A DNA stretch of 47,283 bases from the NCBI GenBank assembly GCA_043806315.1, contig JAZDHF010000188.1, positions 1 through 47,283 of the forward strand, read 5' to 3'. Below the pieces are notes generated by a model, which saw nothing but the letters and a program-made list of their open reading frames with translations, was not told the origin of the DNA and made no database searches. Positions 43,068 to 47,283 of this stretch are shown in pieces. Origin of the DNA: SBAX01 sp043806315. GTDB lineage: Bacteria; Planctomycetota; Phycisphaerae; UBA1845. The number at the start of each line of letters is the position of its first letter. Within the stretch, counting starts at the first letter, position 1. A program made the translations under genes and the position numbers.

Positions 43068-44945
43068 ATGATGAGTTCCGATTTGAGGCGTCAGATCGCC
43101 GAGGTGGCGAAGCGCTACTGGGGTTTCGACGCCCTGCGCCCGCTGCAAGCGGAAGCGATTCAGGCCGCCTGTGAGCGACGCGACTCGCTCGTGGTCCTCC
43201 CGACCGGCGGCGGGAAGTCCCTTTGTTACCAGGTTCCGCCGGTTGTGCTCGGTCGCACCGACGTCGTCGTGTCGCCGCTCGTGTCCTTGATGAAGGATCA
43301 GGTGGACGCGCTGCTCGCCTGCGGCTACCCGGCCGCCGCGCTGCACAGCGGAATGAGTGCGGACGCCCGGCGGGAGGTGGAATCCGGCCTTGCCGCGAAG
43401 CGCTACGCCCTGGTCTTCGCGGCCCCGGAGCGGTTGGTGACGCCGGGCTTCCTACGACTGCTCGATCAAGGCAATGTCCAGGCCTTCGCCATCGACGAGG
43501 CCCATTGCATCAGCCATTGGGGGCACGACTTCCGACCGGAGTATCGCGAGCTGGCGGTGTTGAAGGAGCGCTTCCCGCAGGCCGCCGTCCACGCCTACAC
43601 CGCGACGGCCACGGCACGGGTCCGCGCCGATATCGTCGAGCAACTGCGACTCACCAACCCGACCGTATTGGTGGGCCGCTTTGACCGACCCAATCTGGTC
43701 TACCGCGTCATACCCCGCGTCGATGAACAGCAACAGGTGCGGGAGATCCTCGGGCGCCACAAAGGTGAGGCGGCGATCGTCTATTGCATCAGTCGCAAGG
43801 ACACGGAGGCACTGGCCGACTTCTTACAGGAACACCACATCAAGGCCCAGCCTTATCACGCCGGCTTGGCCCCCGACCTGCGTCGCCGCACGCAGGACGC
43901 CTTCGCCGAGGAACGAATCGACGTGGTCGTCGCCACCGTCGCTTTCGGCATGGGCATTGATCGCAGCAACGTGCGCTGCGTGATCCACGCGGCTAGCCCC
44001 AAGTCCATCGAGCACTATCAGCAGGAAACCGGTCGCGCCGGCCGCGATGGACTGGAGGCCGAGTGCGCGCTGCTCTATTCCGCCGCGGACGTGATGCGAT
44101 GGGAGTCGCTGATTCGCCGCAGCGCCGAGGAAGCCGAGCAGCCCGAAGAAGTGATCGCGGCCGCCCAACAGCTTCTCGAACAGATGCGCGGGTATTGCAG
44201 CCGACTTGAATGCCGGCACCGGCTCTTGTCTGAGCACTTTGAGCAGCCCTACGACAAGGCCGACTGCGGGGCCTGCGACGTATGTCTCAACGAAGTGGAG
44301 GGCGTCGCCGACGCCACGGAAACGGCCCGAAAAATCCTCTCCTGCGTCGCCAGAGTACAGCAGCGCTTCGGCGCAACGCACGTTGTGGATGTACTCTTGG
44401 CTGCGAAAACCGAGTCGGTCTTCGCCCGCGGACACGACAAGCTCAGCACCTATGGCCTGATGAAAGGCACGCCGCGGAAGGCACTGACGAACATGGTGTT
44501 TCAACTGGTCGATCAGGGATTGCTGATCCGTACCGGAGACGATCACCCGACGTTGCGTCTGAACGACAACTCCTGGGCTGTTCTACGCGGGCAGCGTCCG
44601 GTTCGCCTCATCAAGCCCAAGGCGGAGCCGGTGGCAGCGACCGGTATCGAGAAGGACGCCTGGGCGAGCGTCGATCGGGGCCTGTTTGAGCACCTTCGCG
44701 GCGTTCGTCGGGAACTGGCTCAGGAGAGAAGCGTTCCGGCTTTTGTGATCTTCAGCGACGCGACCTTGCGGGAGTTGGCACGCATCCGTCCCACCACGGA
44801 GTCGCAAATGCGTCGCGTGCGGGGCGTGGGGGAGCGAAAACTGGCCGAACTGGGCGAGAGGTTCCTGGCCGAGATCGCCCATTACCATCGAGAACACCCG
44901 CCGAGCGGGACCAGCGCCCTTGACGCCGGTGCGCGGCGGCGGTGA
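43068..44945 (+). CDS. recQ: ATP-dependent DNA helicase RecQ
   Basis: 625 residues, close to the usual bacterial size. Helicase motifs are intact: VLPTGGGKSLCYQVPPVVL (Walker A), AIDEAHCISHWGHDFRPEY (DEAH box and aromatic-rich loop), TATATARVRADI, and ATVAFGMGIDRSNVRCVIH with QQETGRAGRDG (motifs V and VI). A zinc-binding region with CSRLECRHR and CGACDVC, a winged helix and an HRDC domain (about 535-605, ending VRGVGERKLAELG) follow. It unwinds DNA in recombination and repair. The first ATG at 43068 is adjoined by a second ATG; either may be used. It stands alone. Confidence 0.96.
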   Translation: MMSSDLRRQIAEVAKRYWGFDALRPLQAEAIQAACERRDSLVVLPTGGGKSLCYQVPPVVLGRTDVVVSPLVSLMKDQVDALLACGYPAAALHSGMSADARREVESGLAAKRYALVFAAPERLVTPGFLRLLDQGNVQAFAIDEAHCISHWGHDFRPEYRELAVLKERFPQAAVHAYTATATARVRADIVEQLRLTNPTVLVGRFDRPNLVYRVIPRVDEQQQVREILGRHKGEAAIVYCISRKDTEALADFLQEHHIKAQPYHAGLAPDLRRRTQDAFAEERIDVVVATVAFGMGIDRSNVRCVIHAASPKSIEHYQQETGRAGRDGLEAECALLYSAADVMRWESLIRRSAEEAEQPEEVIAAAQQLLEQMRGYCSRLECRHRLLSEHFEQPYDKADCGACDVCLNEVEGVADATETARKILSCVARVQQRFGATHVVDVLLAAKTESVFARGHDKLSTYGLMKGTPRKALTNMVFQLVDQGLLIRTGDDHPTLRLNDNSWAVLRGQRPVRLIKPKAEPVAATGIEKDAWASVDRGLFEHLRGVRRELAQERSVPAFVIFSDATLRELARIRPTTESQMRRVRGVGERKLAELGERFLAEIAHYHREHPPSGTSALDAGARRR

Positions 44946-45071
44946 AACGGCGCCCGGTTCCTTGACGAACCCCACTTTATACATGGGCTTGGCGTCGTTC
45001 AGGACGGACAATGCGACTTCCCGCCGGCGATCGGCGGTGGACAATTCGATGGTGGCTTCGTTCGCGGACAT
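44946..45071 (-). pseudogene. Possible N-terminal fragment of a lost gene
   Basis: On the minus strand a GAGGG site 8 bases before an ATG (45071) opens a frame reading MSANEATIELSTADRRREVA and then LNDAKPMYKVGFVKEP. About 42 codons later it runs into the antisense of recQ, where the frame continues but looks like a shadow. The first part has protein-like composition, so this may be the start of a gene whose remainder was deleted when recQ became its neighbour. I do not recognise the family. Confidence 0.3.
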
Positions 45072-45198
45072 CGGTGGTCCCTCGCTGTTGTGAGGGGAAT
45101 GAGCCGCGTCGGGGCGCCGACGCAGGGCCACTGCCCACCGGGTTATGTATGCCGTTTAGTCAGAATGTGTCCGCGATTATTCCTTCCCTCCGAACAGC

Positions 45199-45246
45199 GT
45201 GTTGAAGAACACGACAAGTTGCCGTAGCATGGGCTTTTAGCCCATG
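45199..45246. repeat. Paired short hairpins between recQ and the HNH gene
   Basis: GTGTT-GAAG-AACAC (45199-45212) and CATGGGCT-TTT-AGCCCATG (45228-45246) form two adjacent hairpins. The second resembles the dispersed CCCGTG/CACGGG palindromes elsewhere in the window but is not the same sequence. The rest of 45072-45355 shows no gene I can support. Confidence 0.5.
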
Positions 45247-45355
45247 AAATCACGGGCCGGCTGTCCGTCCCGCGCGCCTTTCAACGAGGTGCCAAGATGG
45301 AAGGGTGCGGGTGCGAGCACCTCGAGGCGTTGGCAGAGCCGTTAGAGGGTATGAG

Positions 45356-46501
45356 ATGCTTCCCGTCGATCCAGCCGTCCATCCGTTCATGCTCGCAGAC
45401 TTCTACGGTCCCTTCTGTGGCTGGTGTCTAAACCGCCTCCCGGAGAAAAAGAGGGGCGGCAAGATCAAGTGGGATGCGCATCACCCGATTCAAAATCCTA
45501 TCCGAGAAGAAGGTGCGTTCAAAGAATTCTCGTTCGCGGAAACGTGGACTTATCCGCTTTGTGACGAGTGCCATCGGCTGATCGACTATCGTGCGAGCGG
45601 GTTGACGGGGCGGCTCCTGTCGGCTCTGAGGTCGGCGATCCCTGGAGGAGTCGAGCGCCTCGCGATTAGGTTTCATGACGCGGGTCTTTATGCTATCGCC
45701 GCGCCCTTGAAGCTGAGATTGGCGGCAAACGCACGAGAAGGAGGTTTCACCGATACATATCTTGAGCATTTGGCGTTCGCGCTGCCGGCAATTGCGGGGA
45801 CCCAAAGCCCGTCCTTGCTCGCAGGCCTTGTCCCTCGTCCCACCGGTGCACCAGTATCGCCGAGATTAGAGATTAACCGCATCGGAGTCGCCTACGCTTG
45901 CTCTGGACGGCGCGAGGCAGCTCGCCAACTGGAAAAGGCGACATACGTCACGAAGCAACACAAAGCCATGAAGGACGAAGGGATCAAAAGTCTATTCCAC
46001 AGGCGATCATTTGTTGTTTCGCGCGATCCGAAGGATATACGAGCTGCCCACGAACTTGTTCAGACTCCATACCACGCGTCTACGCATCACACAATCCTGG
46101 CTGTCCATGAGACTGGCGAACGCAACGAACCCGCAGCGAAGCGCCATTGGGGGCTCGCACTTGAGCAGGGGGCTAAGACATCGATCCTATACCAGGCGAT
46201 GAAGTGGTTCGGAGATGCGATCCTGGACTGGGATAAAGCGAATTCCGATGAGCCAGTCTACAAGAACCTGATCATGGCTCTGTACGTCTACAAAATTTGC
46301 TTTCTGGTTCATGGCGGAATGGTGGCGGCTCACGAGGCTCATCCGTTCGCTCGAACGCCTCACTATTACCTCAGAGATACTCGTTGGAGCGGGGTTCACC
46401 CCTCAAAGCTTGACGGGTGGCGACAAGAGGCGCTGGTTTCTGAGGGCCGTCCCGATCCGCTCCGAGATCGAGTGCACCGTCTCTTGTATGATCTTCAATG
46501 A
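45356..46501 (+). CDS. HNH-motif zinc protein of unknown function
   Basis: 381 residues from the ATG at 45356, with GAGGG upstream; an in-frame GTG-like extension is less likely. The N-terminal 80 residues have an HNH-like arrangement: C21-GW-C24, then W39-DAHHPI with His42-His43, then C69-DE-C72-H73. This matches a zinc-bound HNH nuclease fold, where the first His of HH would be catalytic. The remaining ~300 residues are helical with TPR-like pieces (RIGVAYACSGRREAARQLE, HWGLALEQGAKTSILYQ) that may bind a partner. Base composition is visibly less GC-rich than its neighbours, suggesting acquisition. No neighbour indicates a pathway. Nuclease activity is inferred from motif only. Confidence 0.75.
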   Translation: MLPVDPAVHPFMLADFYGPFCGWCLNRLPEKKRGGKIKWDAHHPIQNPIREEGAFKEFSFAETWTYPLCDECHRLIDYRASGLTGRLLSALRSAIPGGVERLAIRFHDAGLYAIAAPLKLRLAANAREGGFTDTYLEHLAFALPAIAGTQSPSLLAGLVPRPTGAPVSPRLEINRIGVAYACSGRREAARQLEKATYVTKQHKAMKDEGIKSLFHRRSFVVSRDPKDIRAAHELVQTPYHASTHHTILAVHETGERNEPAAKRHWGLALEQGAKTSILYQAMKWFGDAILDWDKANSDEPVYKNLIMALYVYKICFLVHGGMVAAHEAHPFARTPHYYLRDTRWSGVHPSKLDGWRQEALVSEGRPDPLRDRVHRLLYDLQ

Positions 46502-46855
46502 TCGCAATTGCCTTTTCGCTTCTGGCTATCGCCGTCGCGTCGCGCGCTTTCCGCGCGATTTCATAACCCGAGGGTTACGAACAGATTTGTTTGAAGATGG
46601 TGCGATGCGCTCGAGGGGACGCGACCATGCGTTAACCCAAACGCGAGACTCGGCCAGAGACTCCGAGACTTTGAAGGCGAAGGGGCGGGTGCTGGGGGGC
46701 GACCGCGTCGTGGCCTGTCGCGCGACGGTTTGGGCGAGGGACCGGAGAACTGCGGAACGTGCGTAAACCCTTGCTACGCTTGGCGTTAAAACGCGAACGC
46801 CGGCGCGTCTCCGCACCGGCGTGGATCGTTAGGGCATCTAGCGACGGCGGACATC
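46502..46855. other. Gene-free interval
   Basis: No gene I can support. Several short palindromes occur (GCGCGCTTTCCGCGC near 46540, AACCCGAGGGTT near 46566, CGCCGG...CCGGCG near 46797-46822). None has the layout of a known attachment site or terminator that I can defend. Confidence 0.4.
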
Positions 46856-46993
46856 GTGGACGAGGACCTGCGGGGCTTGGCGAGGTTCTATCTGCGAGCC
46901 CGTCGCATCCTGAAGGCGATTGAGCGGATCCAGGCGCAGCGGCGACGACGCAAGGAGAGTGAGGTGGCGGCGATGCTGGCGCGGTGGGAGTGA
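46856..46993 (+). CDS. Possible 45-residue basic helical protein
   Basis: A GTG start gives MDEDLRGLARFYLRARRILK, then IERIQAQRRRRKESEVAAML, ending in ARWE. Composition is strongly charged and helix-forming, unlike the antisense shadows nearby. The frame stays open for about ten codons upstream, so this could equally be the tail of a degraded larger gene. No family is recognised and no clear ribosome-binding site is seen. Confidence 0.3.
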   Translation: MDEDLRGLARFYLRARRILKAIERIQAQRRRRKESEVAAMLARWE

Positions 46994-47024
46994 TCTCCCG
47001 CCGTTTCCTTATTGGGCATCGGCC

Positions 47025-47058
47025 CCGGGGGACGCTCGGCTCCGCCTCGGTCCCCCGG
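47025..47058. terminator. GC-rich hairpin
   Basis: CCGGGGGAC (47025-47033) pairs perfectly with GTCCCCCGG (47050-47058) across a 16-base loop. It follows the small ORF by about 30 bases. Lacking a T-tract, it may be a rho-independent-like end or another repeat. The rest of 46994-47283 includes an open frame ending at about 47253 (KTEEVTLKAHFGPGDDGEPV) without a start codon, possibly a gene tail. Confidence 0.35.
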
Positions 47059-47283
47059 CCGCCCCCCACCGCTCCATGAGCGAATGGTCCTGCGTGTGAG
47101 GTCGACGGGCGGCGTCCATCGGCGTCCGGTGCAACGTAGGCTCTGTTCCTGCAGGCGCCGGGCAAGACGGAAGAGGTGACGCTGAAAGCACACTTCGGAC
47201 CAGGCGATGACGGCGAGCCCGTTGTCACCATCATGAGACCGGATGAGGATTGAATCCGGCTACTTTTTCATTTCCTTTTGTCG

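Noticed and set aside
47100..47253. Short open frame ending GDDGEPVVTIMRPDED
   Set aside because: It looks protein-like but lacks a start codon and recognisable family; kept only as a possible gene tail.

Overview
The window is a GC-rich chromosomal segment from a bacterium that is most likely a member of the Planctomycetota, possibly a Phycisphaerae-like lineage. This is inferred from gene content only: a secreted Cys-rich protein ending in a planctomycete-style DFDGDVDL...AAFQRC tail, a BlaI/BlaR1-type pair, a CHASE2 cyclase, PD40 and prenyltransferase-fold repeats beside ExbB/ExbD, and abundant palindromic repeats. I saw no rRNA, tRNA or CRISPR array. Both edges cut through unrelated material; the left edge truncates an ABC transporter ATPase.

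Layout. 1-2040: partial ABC ATPase and fumC. 2110-4230: an IS1111-like insertion sequence with 12-bp inverted repeats and a long 3' non-coding end, a second transposase remnant, and dense repeats. 4212-10247: a CHASE2-adenylate cyclase carrying an in-frame palindromic element, then a large secreted protein. 10328-12116: a YgiT-type antitoxin with a stop-interrupted DUF4258 partner, and a VWA protein. 12183-22112: a redox/radical-SAM cluster made of a NapH-NapG-like fusion, two Tat-type DUF362 proteins, a DUF6599-like membrane-anchored protein, a spermidine-synthase-fold membrane protein, and a complete AmmeMemoRadiSam set (a radical SAM enzyme plus a fused Memo-AMMECR1 protein). 22150-22552: an IS1634-type transposase remnant. 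22558-34956: a minus-strand envelope locus with BlaI, an atypical BlaR1, a TPR protein, ExbB, ExbD and a 1451-residue protein joining a PD40 propeller, a TonB-like S-x3-H membrane helix, a long Pro/Ala-rich linker, an alpha-toroid and C-terminal beta domains. 35306-42738: a ribose-type ABC importer operon ending in a secreted GH38 alpha-mannosidase. 43068-47283: recQ, an AT-richer HNH-motif protein of unknown function, and gene-poor sequence.

Two loci look most worth pursuit. First, the ExbB/ExbD/TPR/giant-protein locus resembles a rebuilt Tol-Pal or Ton machine in which a TolB-like propeller, a TonB/TolA-like energy-coupling helix and an alpha-toroid sit on one chain. Second, nearly every member of the AmmeMemoRadiSam/DUF362/NapHG cluster carries a Tat or Sec-type signal, suggesting an extracytoplasmic redox or metal pathway of unknown function. 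Everything here is read by eye; family assignments rest on motif recognition, not on searches.
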